A DNA stretch of 64,000 bases, from contig CAYGVJ010000002.1 of NCBI GenBank assembly GCA_964353255.1, positions 30,783 to 94,782 of the forward strand. Direction: 5' to 3'. The translations under genes and the position numbers were made by a program. The DNA comes from VFZS01 sp964353255 (GTDB lineage: Bacteria > Acidobacteriota > Terriglobia > Bryobacterales > Bryobacteraceae). This document shows, one piece after another, positions 1 to 7,321 of this stretch (the first letter of the stretch is position 1; every line of letters starts with the position of its first letter). The notes beneath the pieces were generated by a model. That model was not told the origin of the DNA, ran no database searches, and saw nothing but the letters and a program-made list of their open reading frames with translations.

Positions 1-2
1 AC

Positions 3-653
3 GAGAACGGCTCGCGCCGCATCGACGTCAGTTGCAACTTCCGCGGCCGGGACCTGGGCAGCGTCGCCAGGGACATCGAGGCCAAAGTCCGCGGCGTGTC
101 TTTTGACCGCGGCTACCACCCGGAGTTCCTCGGGGAGTATGCCGCGCGCCAGGAGTCGCGCCGGCGGCTGTTCTTCCTCTCCGGAGTGGCTTTGCTCGGC
201 ATCCTTCTGGTGCTGTATTCGGACTTCGGCTCAGTTCGCCTAACGCTGCTCATCTTCGTGAGCCTGCCGTTCGCCCTGGTGGGCGGGGTCGCGAGCGCCT
301 TGCTGTCGGGCGGCGTGCTGTCGCTGGGGTCGCTGGTCGGCTTCGTCACCGTTCTGGGCATAGCCGGACGCAACGGCATCATGCTGATAAGCCATTACCG
401 GCACCTGGAGGAGCGGGAGGGCATGCCGTTCGGACCCGAGCTGCTGCTGCGTGGCGCCGAGGAGCGGCTGGTTCCGATCCTGATGACCGCGCTGGCCACC
501 GCCCTGGCGCTGGTGCCGATCGTGATCGGCGGCAACAAGCCCGGCCAGGAGATCGAGCATCCCATGGCGGTGGTCATCCTCGGCGGCCTGCTGACCTCCA
601 CCGTGCTGAACCTGTTCCTGATGCCGGCGCTCTACCGGCGGTTCGCCCGGTAG
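3..653 (+). CDS. Heavy-metal RND efflux permease (CzcA/CusA type), 3' end only
   Basis: The reading frame is open from the first bases of the window, so this is the C-terminal part (about 216 codons) of a much longer inner-membrane pump; the family is usually above 1000 residues. It begins in a periplasmic segment (GRDLGSVARDIEAKV) typical of the heavy-metal branch of RND transporters, followed by the last transmembrane bundle, including the conserved stretch GIAGRNGIMLISHYRHLEE and a final helix pair. In this family a periplasmic adaptor and an outer-membrane channel complete the pump and export divalent or monovalent metal ions using the proton gradient; those partners would lie to the left of the window. 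The first internal ATG (position 96) is not the true start. The metal cannot be told from this fragment. Confidence 0.85.
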   Translation, partial: ENGSRRIDVSCNFRGRDLGSVARDIEAKVRGVSFDRGYHPEFLGEYAARQESRRRLFFLSGVALLGILLVLYSDFGSVRLTLLIFVSLPFALVGGVASALLSGGVLSLGSLVGFVTVLGIAGRNGIMLISHYRHLEEREGMPFGPELLLRGAEERLVPILMTALATALALVPIVIGGNKPGQEIEHPMAVVILGGLLTSTVLNLFLMPALYRRFAR

Positions 654-685
654 GACCGGCCCACGGCCTGTCTCTGCCCTGCCCC

Positions 686-721
686 TTGACAAACGATCGC
701 GTTAGTACTAATCTCTTAGTA
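686..721 (+). promoter_or_regulatory. Sigma-70-like promoter with BlaI-type operator
   Basis: TTGACA (686-691) and TAATCT (709-714) are separated by exactly 17 bases. A perfect inverted repeat, TACTAATCTCTTAGTA (706-721), covers the -10 box and ends five bases before the BlaI-like start codon. A second overlapping palindrome, TTAGTACTAA, lies at 702-711. BlaI/MecI repressors bind such TACTA-type dyads, so repressor binding here would block RNA polymerase. The pair downstream is therefore probably autoregulated. Confidence 0.8.
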
Positions 722-726
722 GAGCC

Positions 727-1125
727 ATGCCCGAACGCCGGACCTTGACCCACCAGGAACTGGAGATCATGAAGATCGTCTGGGAGCTGGGCGCGGCGAC
801 CGTGCGCGACGTCTACGAGGCGCTGCTCAAGCGCCGCAAGATCGCCTACACCACGGTCCTGACGATGATGAAGATCCTGGAGCAGAAGAAGTATCTGAAG
901 AAGGCGGCCGGCGAGCCGGGCGAGCGCGCCCACGTCTACCAGCCGAGCCGGCCGAAGGAGCAAGTCATCAAGGGAATGGTGCGGGAGTTCGTAGACCGGG
1001 TCTTCAACGGCTCGGCCGAGCCGTTGCTGGTACACCTGGCGCGGGACCGGCGGATCTCGGATGAAGACCTGGAACGGATCGTGCGCCTGGTTCGCGGGAA
1101 CACCCAGGCGGCCGGAGGAGTCTAA
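727..1125 (+). CDS. BlaI/MecI/CopY-family transcriptional repressor
   Basis: A 132-residue protein of normal length for the family. The first 80 or so residues form the winged helix (LTHQELEIMKIVWELG, then TVRDVYEALLKRRKIAYTTV), and the rest is the helical dimerisation tail. Family members repress beta-lactamase, copper or cell-envelope stress genes and are cleaved after the partner BlaR1-type protease senses a signal. The ATG at 727 follows the operator directly. The BlaR1-like gene starts 21 bases after the stop, so the two are very likely cotranscribed. No beta-lactamase gene lies next to the pair; the regulated targets are unknown. Confidence 0.9.
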   Translation: MPERRTLTHQELEIMKIVWELGAATVRDVYEALLKRRKIAYTTVLTMMKILEQKKYLKKAAGEPGERAHVYQPSRPKEQVIKGMVREFVDRVFNGSAEPLLVHLARDRRISDEDLERIVRLVRGNTQAAGGV

Positions 1126-1146
1126 AGCACTGAAACGGGCCACCCT

Positions 1147-3096
1147 ATGAATCTGCCGCTGTGGCTGGAAAACTTGGCCGCCTACAGCCTTCAGGTGCTG
1201 GCTGTGGTCAGTGTAGCTGGCGCGCTGGCGGCGTTGTTCCGCTTGCAGTCTCCGCGCGTGATGCTGGTCTACTGGCAAGCAGTGCTGGCCGTGTGCCTGC
1301 TGCTGCCGTGGATCCAGCCCCGCCAGCAAGACGTGATTCCCTACGCGGCTACTGCCGCGCCGGCGGCGTTCAGCGGCGCCAGCGAAGCGGCCGCCCCGGC
1401 GCCAAACCCCTTTCCCATTTACGAGACCGCCGCGGCGGTCCTGGTCGCCGGGTTCGCCGCCCGGCTCGCCTGGCTCGGCCTGGGCATGTGGCGGCTGAGG
1501 CTTTACCGGCGCAGGGCGCAGCCGCTCACGCCGATTCCCGCGCCGGTCGAAGAAATGCGGTCGCGCGTCGGCGTCTCGCCGGACCTGTATCTCTCCAGCG
1601 AAGTCGCCGGCCCGGCCAGCTTCGGTCTGCTCCGGCCCGCGATCCTGTTCCCCGCCGGGTTCCCGGAGATGGCTTGCGGAGCGCAGCGCGCGCTGGCCTG
1701 CCACGAGCTGATTCACGTTCGCCGCCGGGACTGGCTATGGGCTCTCTTCGAGGAAGTCGTGCGCAGCGCGCTTTGGTTCCATCCGGCCGTCTGGTGGCTG
1801 TTGGGCAGGATCCAGCTTGCGCGGGAGCAAGCGGTGGACCGGTTGGTGGTGGAGATGACCGGGGCTCGCGGCCCTTACGTAGAGGCGCTGTTGGAGGTCG
1901 CCAGCGTGCGTGCGCCGCTGGCGGCGCCGGCGCCTCTGTTCTTGCGAAAACGGCAGTTTGCCCAGAGACTGGAGATGATTCTGAAGGAGGTTTCAATGTC
2001 CAGGACCCGTGTAGCGTTCTCACTAGCAGGCATGTTGGCTCTGCTGGTGGCCGCCGGCGGCGTGACGGTCTGGTCGCTCCCGCTGCGCGCGGAGCCGGTC
2101 TTCGCGCCGGCCCAAGCCGATAGCTCGCAGCCGCCGCAGAAGGTGCGCGTCGGCGGCAACGTCCAACAGTCCAAGCTGATACACCAGGTGCGGCCGCAGT
2201 ATCCGCCACTGGCCAAGCAGGCGCGCATCCAGGGAACGGTGCGGCTCACAGCCACGATCGCCAAGGACGGCAGCGTCCGGCACGTCGAGGTGGTCAGCGG
2301 GCACCCGCTCTTGATCGAGGCCGCGCTGGAGGCCGTGCGGCAGTGGCGCTACCAACAGACCCTGCTGAACGGCGAGCCGGTCGAAGTGATCACGCAGATC
2401 GATGTCAACTTCACTCTGGAGGGTGGACCTGGCGCCGAGGCCGCCCAGAGCGTGGAGTCTCCCGGCTTTTCGCTCGAGGAGCCTGGCCAGACGCAGCGCA
2501 TCCGCGTGGGCGCGGCCGTCGAGCAGCGGAAGCTGCTCTATAGCCCGGAGCCCCTGTACCCGCCATTGGCCCAGCAAGCGCGCATACAGGGAACCGTCCG
2601 GCTGGAAGTGCTGATCGCCGCCGACGGCGCGGTGAAGCAGGTTCGCCTCATCAGCGCTCACCCCATGCTGGCTGGGGCGGTCCTGGAAGCGGTGAAGAAA
2701 TGGCGCTACCGGCCCACACTGCTGGACGGCGAGCCGGTCGAGGTCCTCACGCAGGTCGAGGTGAGACTACCGCCGGGCGCGGTCGCGCCGGAAGCCGAGG
2801 CCGCACCGGCCTACCGCGTGAGCGAAGGCGTGAAGCGGCCCGTGCTAATCCACAAGGTGGAGCCGGTGTACACCCAGGAGGCGCGGGACGCCAAGCTTGA
2901 AGGCAAGGTGGTCGCCCTCATCGAAGTGGGCGCCGACGGCGTGATCCGCAACGTCGAGATCGTGAAGCCGTTGGGCATGGGGCTGGATGAGAAGGCCGTT
3001 GAAGCGCTGCGGCAGTGGCGCTTCCAGCCCGCCGAAAAGGACGGCCAGCCCGTGGCGGTCAAGGCCAGCATCGAGATGAATTTCCGGCTGTACTAA
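1147..3096 (+). CDS. BlaR1-like M56 metallopeptidase fused to three TonB C-terminal domains
   Basis: A 649-residue inner-membrane protein. Hydrophobic helices occupy about residues 10-55 and 92-112. The M56 zinc-protease motif is HELIH at residues 186-190, followed by the conserved AREQAVD segment that supplies the third ligand. A further helix follows at about 289-311. Three tandem TonB C-terminal domains then fill the periplasmic tail, starting near residues 333, 452 and 558; each has the YPP/YTQEAR start, a GTVRL or GKVVA strand and a WRY/WRF motif. The first two repeats are close to each other and the third is more divergent. In the family, BlaR1 senses a signal and cleaves the BlaI repressor. 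The TonB repeats replace the usual penicillin-sensor domain, so the signal is probably not a beta-lactam. Confidence 0.85.
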   Translation: MNLPLWLENLAAYSLQVLAVVSVAGALAALFRLQSPRVMLVYWQAVLAVCLLLPWIQPRQQDVIPYAATAAPAAFSGASEAAAPAPNPFPIYETAAAVLVAGFAARLAWLGLGMWRLRLYRRRAQPLTPIPAPVEEMRSRVGVSPDLYLSSEVAGPASFGLLRPAILFPAGFPEMACGAQRALACHELIHVRRRDWLWALFEEVVRSALWFHPAVWWLLGRIQLAREQAVDRLVVEMTGARGPYVEALLEVASVRAPLAAPAPLFLRKRQFAQRLEMILKEVSMSRTRVAFSLAGMLALLVAAGGVTVWSLPLRAEPVFAPAQADSSQPPQKVRVGGNVQQSKLIHQVRPQYPPLAKQARIQGTVRLTATIAKDGSVRHVEVVSGHPLLIEAALEAVRQWRYQQTLLNGEPVEVITQIDVNFTLEGGPGAEAAQSVESPGFSLEEPGQTQRIRVGAAVEQRKLLYSPEPLYPPLAQQARIQGTVRLEVLIAADGAVKQVRLISAHPMLAGAVLEAVKKWRYRPTLLDGEPVEVLTQVEVRLPPGAVAPEAEAAPAYRVSEGVKRPVLIHKVEPVYTQEARDAKLEGKVVALIEVGADGVIRNVEIVKPLGMGLDEKAVEALRQWRFQPAEKDGQPVAVKASIEMNFRLY

Positions 3097-3114
3097 GCAA
3101 GAGCGGGCTGCGAT

Positions 3115-4008
3115 CTACCGCCCGGCGTAGCCGCGGCACTCTCCCAGGCACCAGGAAACCACTCCGAGGGCCAATACCGGCAAGGTCCTCAAGAAGTGCG
3201 GCAGCGTCGTCCTGTCGCGCAAAACGCGCAAGAAGATCGCCGCCATGAGCTTCAAGGGAATCAGGGGAGTGGCCAGCACGTAGAGCAGTCTCTTTGCGGC
3301 GCCGAAACCCCGGCCTCGGACGCGCACCCGGCCGAAGCTGCGGCCATGGCGGAATTCGTGGCGCAAGAACTCGCCGAGCCGGTCGATGCAGGTGTGCCAG
3401 ACGAGCAGGGAAGGCTCCCAGCGCAGCCGGTGCCCGGCCCGCGCCAGCCGCCAATGAAGCTCCGTGTCCGAGGAGTAAGTCCCCTCAATGAACCGCCCGT
3501 ACTTCTCGAAGACGGCCCTCTTGTAAGTCATGTTGGCGGTCGGGATGTCCGCCAGCCACCGCGGCCCCTCTGCCGGCATCCATTGGCTGAATTCGCAAAG
3601 GTAGGCCGCCCAACCCACGTAGCTGGCGGGATCGCCGTTGGCCACTGCGCCACCGATGGCCAGGTGCGGTTGCCGGTGAGCCTTCAGAATCTCCGAGACC
3701 CAATGCCGGTCGGCCCGGCAGTCCGCGTCGATGAAGGCAATGATGTCCGAGCGCGCGGCAGCGATGCCAATGTTGCGCGCATCCCCGGGGTACTTCCTCT
3801 CCGAGAAGCGGAGCAAGTGGACCCCAGGAAAGGCCGACGCGACAAGATCCCCGGTGCCATCTTCGGAGCTGTCCACCAGGATCACTTCGAAGTCTTCAAC
3901 GGCCGCCTGATGCTCCAGGGACTCCAAACACGCCGTGATGGTGTCCCTGGCGTTGTAGGAGACGATGATGACGGAGAGGCCAGGGTTCGCAGGAGTGAAG
4001 TCCCTCAC
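3115..4008 (-). CDS. Glycosyltransferase family 2
   Basis: A 297-residue protein with the GT-A fold start LSVIIVSYNARDTITACLES and the metal-binding acidic motif in FIDADCRAD. Two hydrophobic segments near the C-terminus (about residues 230-290) suggest membrane attachment. It would transfer a sugar from a nucleotide-sugar donor to a lipid- or polymer-linked acceptor on the cytoplasmic face. The GTG start overlaps the stop of the upstream radical SAM gene by four bases (GTGA), so translation is probably coupled. It is the last gene of a four-gene minus-strand cluster. Donor and acceptor cannot be read from the sequence. Confidence 0.85.
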   Translation of the reverse strand: MRDFTPANPGLSVIIVSYNARDTITACLESLEHQAAVEDFEVILVDSSEDGTGDLVASAFPGVHLLRFSERKYPGDARNIGIAAARSDIIAFIDADCRADRHWVSEILKAHRQPHLAIGGAVANGDPASYVGWAAYLCEFSQWMPAEGPRWLADIPTANMTYKRAVFEKYGRFIEGTYSSDTELHWRLARAGHRLRWEPSLLVWHTCIDRLGEFLRHEFRHGRSFGRVRVRGRGFGAAKRLLYVLATPLIPLKLMAAIFLRVLRDRTTLPHFLRTLPVLALGVVSWCLGECRGYAGR

Positions 4009-5141
4009 GCGCAGGACCCGTCGGGCTGCAGGAAGTGCGCTTCGGCGATCGTCTCGCGCGCGCAGTTGCCGCCCGCGTAGGCATAGCTACAGTCGCGGCA
4101 AAACCGCATGGCCTCCCAGTGGTCGCGGAACTCCCGCCGCGAATTGCCGTAAGCGTCTCCGCGCCAGATCTGCTTTAGCGGGGCGGAATTGAGATCGCCG
4201 AAGGGCCGGATCCGCTGAAAGTCGAACGAACAGGAACACACTCCACCGTCCCAGTGAATGACCGGGTTGTTCCAAAGAACCTTGCAAGGGTTCCGCCTCA
4301 CGCGGATCCTCTGGAGGGTCGCCTCGTCGTAGCGAAATCGCCGGAAGTGCGGTTCCGTCGGAATGAAGGGGTTCTGCTGGTCCTGGGCCGGGTCGCAATC
4401 GTGCCCGGGGAAGAGGGTCTTCAGAGTCAGCGCATCCACCCCCAGGGAGTGCGCCAGGTCAGGAAGCCGCGGGATCTCGTGCTCGTTGTACTTCATGGCG
4501 ATGAACCGTAGGTTGATCAAAGGTGTCTCTGATCTCAGTTCCCGCTTTTTTGCCACTACCGTCCGGATGCCCTCCAGCACCGCCTCCAGCTTCCCGTTGC
4601 GCCGGTAACGCTCGTAAGTTTCCTGGCTGATTCCATCCAAGGCGAAGATCAGCGTGTCCAGACCCGAGCGGACCGTCCGTTCAGCCAGCTCCGCATCTCT
4701 CAGGCGGTGACCGTTGGTGCTACAGACCACCCGCATTCCTCGCCCCCGGGCGTAGGAGATCATTTGGTCGAGCTCCGGGTGGAGGAAGGGCTCTCCCCAG
4801 TCCCAGAGCAGCAGGAGAAAAACGTAGTCACCGATCTCGTCGATCAGCCGCCGGTACAGCTCCAGGCTCATGAAGCCTCGGGGACGCCCCAGATCGCCGC
4901 TCACCGGGCAGAGAGCGCAACTGAGGTTGCAGTACGCGGTGGGCTCGACTTGCAGGTGAGTTGGCCAACCCCAGGGCTGGCGGGGCTTCACGTAGATGGA
5001 GGCCTCGGTCCGGATCCAGTTCAGCAGCTTCTTCAGCGGGACGCCCTCGAAGCGATACGGGATGCGGTCGCACTCCAGGTCCACCCGCCGCGTGGCGAGG
5101 GCCTTAGCCGCCTTCCAGCAGTTACTGAGCAATCCCCCCAT
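4005..5141 (-). CDS. Radical SAM protein with SPASM domain (first of two)
   Basis: A 378-residue protein. The radical SAM [4Fe-4S] motif CxxxCxxC is at C71, C75 and C78 (YCNLSCALC). The C-terminal third carries further cysteine groups (PCKVLW, GVCSCSF, RFCRDCSYAYAGGNC), which form a SPASM-type auxiliary cluster domain. Family members use S-adenosylmethionine to modify peptides, sugars or cofactors by radical chemistry. It lies nine bases after a second, clearly different radical SAM/SPASM gene and is flanked by glycosyltransferases. No small precursor-peptide gene is visible, so a role in glycan or lipid modification fits the context better than RiPP maturation. The substrate is unknown. Confidence 0.85.
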   Translation of the reverse strand: MGGLLSNCWKAAKALATRRVDLECDRIPYRFEGVPLKKLLNWIRTEASIYVKPRQPWGWPTHLQVEPTAYCNLSCALCPVSGDLGRPRGFMSLELYRRLIDEIGDYVFLLLLWDWGEPFLHPELDQMISYARGRGMRVVCSTNGHRLRDAELAERTVRSGLDTLIFALDGISQETYERYRRNGKLEAVLEGIRTVVAKKRELRSETPLINLRFIAMKYNEHEIPRLPDLAHSLGVDALTLKTLFPGHDCDPAQDQQNPFIPTEPHFRRFRYDEATLQRIRVRRNPCKVLWNNPVIHWDGGVCSCSFDFQRIRPFGDLNSAPLKQIWRGDAYGNSRREFRDHWEAMRFCRDCSYAYAGGNCARETIAEAHFLQPDGSCA

Positions 5142-5150
5142 CTCCAGTCC

Positions 5151-6275
5151 TCACCCCGCCGCCGGGCTGCGGCCCTCTGCGGGCCGAAACACCGGCGACA
5201 ACCACTTGTAGAGACGGTGGACGCGCACACTGTCGCTGATGTGGCAGCAGTAGCTACAGTCGCACCGTTGGGTGAGCTCCACCTGCCCCTGCCGGGTCAG
5301 GGCCTTCCGGCGGAACTCCTGGAAGCCTGCGCCGTTCCAGATTTCGCGGAAGCGCTGCCCCCGAAGGTTGCCCAAGGGAAACCGGCACGGGTTGCAGGCC
5401 TGCACGGTCCCGTCCACCTTTACGCGCGCGTGCAGCCAGGCGATGTAGCAGGGAACCACTGCGCAGACCGCCTCACCGATTTTGTAGCGGGCGATGGTCT
5501 CCTCGATGTTGTCCTTCAGGGGAAGCGCCCGCAGGCGTTGCTTGCACTGCCGGAGCGCGCGGAGCGCAGCTCTCTCGTCCTCCGGCTTAAGAGCGAAGCA
5601 GTTCAGTTGGCCGGATGCGGAGTGCAGCGGGGAGAACGATACGCCGTCGCATCCGGTCTCGATGGCCAGCTCGACGAAGGAATCAATCCCCGCGAAATTG
5701 TGCACGTCGATCGGTTCATGCAGGACCAGGTGCGGCAGCTTGCCGTTTCGTGCCGCCTTGCGCGAAGCGAGCCGCTTCAGCCCTTCGACCACGCGGTCGA
5801 AGAGGTCCGGGTTCGTGCCGGGATAGTTCCTTTCGAATTCCGCGCGCGAGCTGGCCCACAGGCTGACGCGCAGCACGTGCAAGCCGCTGCCGATGAGGGC
5901 GTCAACCGCCGATTCGGTCAGCATTGTGCCGTTGGTGTACAGCTTGACCTCACAACCTACCCCCTGCGCCACGGCGAGCATCTCGAACAGGCGCGGGTGC
6001 AGAAACGGTTCGCCGTCGCCACAGAGCACCAGGGTTTGCGTGCCCATGGCCCGCAGATCGCCACAGAGCTCCCGGAAGAGGTCGTAGTCGAGATCGAACA
6101 CGGACGGATCGTGCGGCGCCGGGTTGTCTACATAGGGCGAGTGGACGTAACAGCCCAGACACTTGAGGTTGCACCGGCGGGTGAGGTCCACGGTGGCGTA
6201 GAACGGGCCGACCTTGGCGGTACATCCGGTGATCAATCCTTCCAGTAGCTTGAGCTTCTGATGCAAGGTCGCCAT
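5151..6275 (-). CDS. Radical SAM protein with SPASM domain (second of two)
   Basis: A 374-residue protein with the CxxxCxxC cluster motif at C35, C39 and C42 (RRCNLKCLGC). The GDGEP motif of the SAM site follows in the N-terminal half. A cysteine-rich C-terminus (CNPCRFPLGN, then CDCSYCCH) indicates a SPASM auxiliary cluster. The ATG at 6275 lies one base after the stop of the upstream glycosyltransferase gene, so the genes form one operon. It differs clearly in sequence from its neighbour, so the two enzymes probably act on different positions or steps rather than being a recent duplication. Its substrate is unknown. Confidence 0.85.
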   Translation of the reverse strand: MATLHQKLKLLEGLITGCTAKVGPFYATVDLTRRCNLKCLGCYVHSPYVDNPAPHDPSVFDLDYDLFRELCGDLRAMGTQTLVLCGDGEPFLHPRLFEMLAVAQGVGCEVKLYTNGTMLTESAVDALIGSGLHVLRVSLWASSRAEFERNYPGTNPDLFDRVVEGLKRLASRKAARNGKLPHLVLHEPIDVHNFAGIDSFVELAIETGCDGVSFSPLHSASGQLNCFALKPEDERAALRALRQCKQRLRALPLKDNIEETIARYKIGEAVCAVVPCYIAWLHARVKVDGTVQACNPCRFPLGNLRGQRFREIWNGAGFQEFRRKALTRQGQVELTQRCDCSYCCHISDSVRVHRLYKWLSPVFRPAEGRSPAAG

Positions 6276-6276
6276 T

Positions 6277-7296
6277 TCAATGCCCGTGGTTTAAGTGTGC
6301 CAGCCGCTCCCAGAGGAAGCCGGCGGCGGTGGCTCCCTGAGAGGCCACGAACAGAGCGGTGTTAGAGGCGCGGTTGGCAGGCTCCTTCCTGCTGAGCGGA
6401 TATCGCAGGAGGCTCACATAGAAAGACAGCCGCCCGCACCCCAGCAGTCCGTCTCTGAGCCACGACCGCCTGCGGTAGTAGAGGTACGAGCCGCGACCGT
6501 AGTTGAAATGCTGGCGCCAGAAGGAGGCGAAGCTCATCGGGTGCGCATGGTACACCACCGCCTCCGGTGCGAACTGTATCGAGCAGCCCAGCCGGAGCCA
6601 GCGTTCGCACAGGTCCCGGTCTTCGGCGCCAACTCGGGGATACGCGGTATCGAAGCCGCCGACGGCTCGAAAGGCCTCGGCAGATACCGCCAGATTGTTG
6701 GAGGCAACCAGACGCGCCCGCCCGTGGTCGGGGTTGTAGCAGGAGTACAAGAACTCCGTGAGAAGCTGGCTGGCGGCGGCGTAGCGGTTCGGGAGAACGT
6801 TGACGGTCCTGCCTCCGATGAGACCACCGGCGCTGGCCGCGAAACGTGCGGCGAGCTTTCGCAGCCAGTCCGCCGCGGGCGTGCAGTCGTCATCCGTAAA
6901 AGCCAGGAATTGGCCCGTGGCACGCTCGACGGCAGCATTGCGCGCCGCGGCGGGGCCGGCGTGCGGCAGAACGCAGACCGTCAGGTTAAGAAGCTGGCGC
7001 AGACGCTCCAGCACAGGGTCCGGAGGCTTCCCCGTCCCATCGATGGCCACAACCACGTCGAAACGGTCGCGCGGATAATCCAACCGGGTCAGGCTCTCCA
7101 GGCAGCGGACCAAATCAGCAGGGCGGTCGAAGGAAGGCACAATGACCGAGAAATGCGGCAGACTTGTCGTCGCCCCGGCACCTCCTTGGTTGGGTACAGT
7201 GCTCACCACAGTTCGACTCGGCGCCGGTCGCTTTCCCCGCCGGTCCAAGAGCTCCGTTGCAGGATCTCCCGATTTGCCTAAGTATACCGCAGCCAC
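6277..7296 (-). CDS. Glycosyltransferase family 2
   Basis: Contains the GT-A start FSVIVPSFDRPADLVRCLES, the acidic TDDDCTP motif, and a later ED motif in GAEDRDLCERWLRLG, as in galactosyl- or rhamnosyltransferase-like family 2 enzymes. It is the first gene of the minus-strand radical SAM/glycosyltransferase cluster. The open frame begins with GTG at 7296, but the first 45 or so residues do not look like part of the domain. GTG codons at 7209 or 7206 are plausible alternative starts, and a TATACT box lies at 7281-7286 on this strand. The 5' end is therefore uncertain. The divergent glycosidase gene starts only 25 bases away. Confidence 0.8.
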   Translation of the reverse strand: MAAVYLGKSGDPATELLDRRGKRPAPSRTVVSTVPNQGGAGATTSLPHFSVIVPSFDRPADLVRCLESLTRLDYPRDRFDVVVAIDGTGKPPDPVLERLRQLLNLTVCVLPHAGPAAARNAAVERATGQFLAFTDDDCTPAADWLRKLAARFAASAGGLIGGRTVNVLPNRYAAASQLLTEFLYSCYNPDHGRARLVASNNLAVSAEAFRAVGGFDTAYPRVGAEDRDLCERWLRLGCSIQFAPEAVVYHAHPMSFASFWRQHFNYGRGSYLYYRRRSWLRDGLLGCGRLSFYVSLLRYPLSRKEPANRASNTALFVASQGATAAGFLWERLAHLNHGH

Positions 7297-7309
7297 AACC
7301 GCGGCTCGC

Positions 7310-7315
7310 TATAAT
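7310..7315 (+). promoter_or_regulatory. -10 box of a probable leaderless promoter
   Basis: A perfect TATAAT is followed by six bases and then the GTG start at 7322. Transcription would begin at or next to the start codon, leaving no room for a ribosome binding site. No convincing -35 box is seen at 16-18 bases upstream. Confidence 0.55.
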
Positions 7316-7321
7316 CTCAGG

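Noticed and set aside
4707..6248. 513-residue open frame on the plus strand opposite the radical SAM genes
   Set aside because: It is antisense to clearly conserved genes, has the low-complexity composition of GC-rich shadow frames, and contains no recognisable domain.
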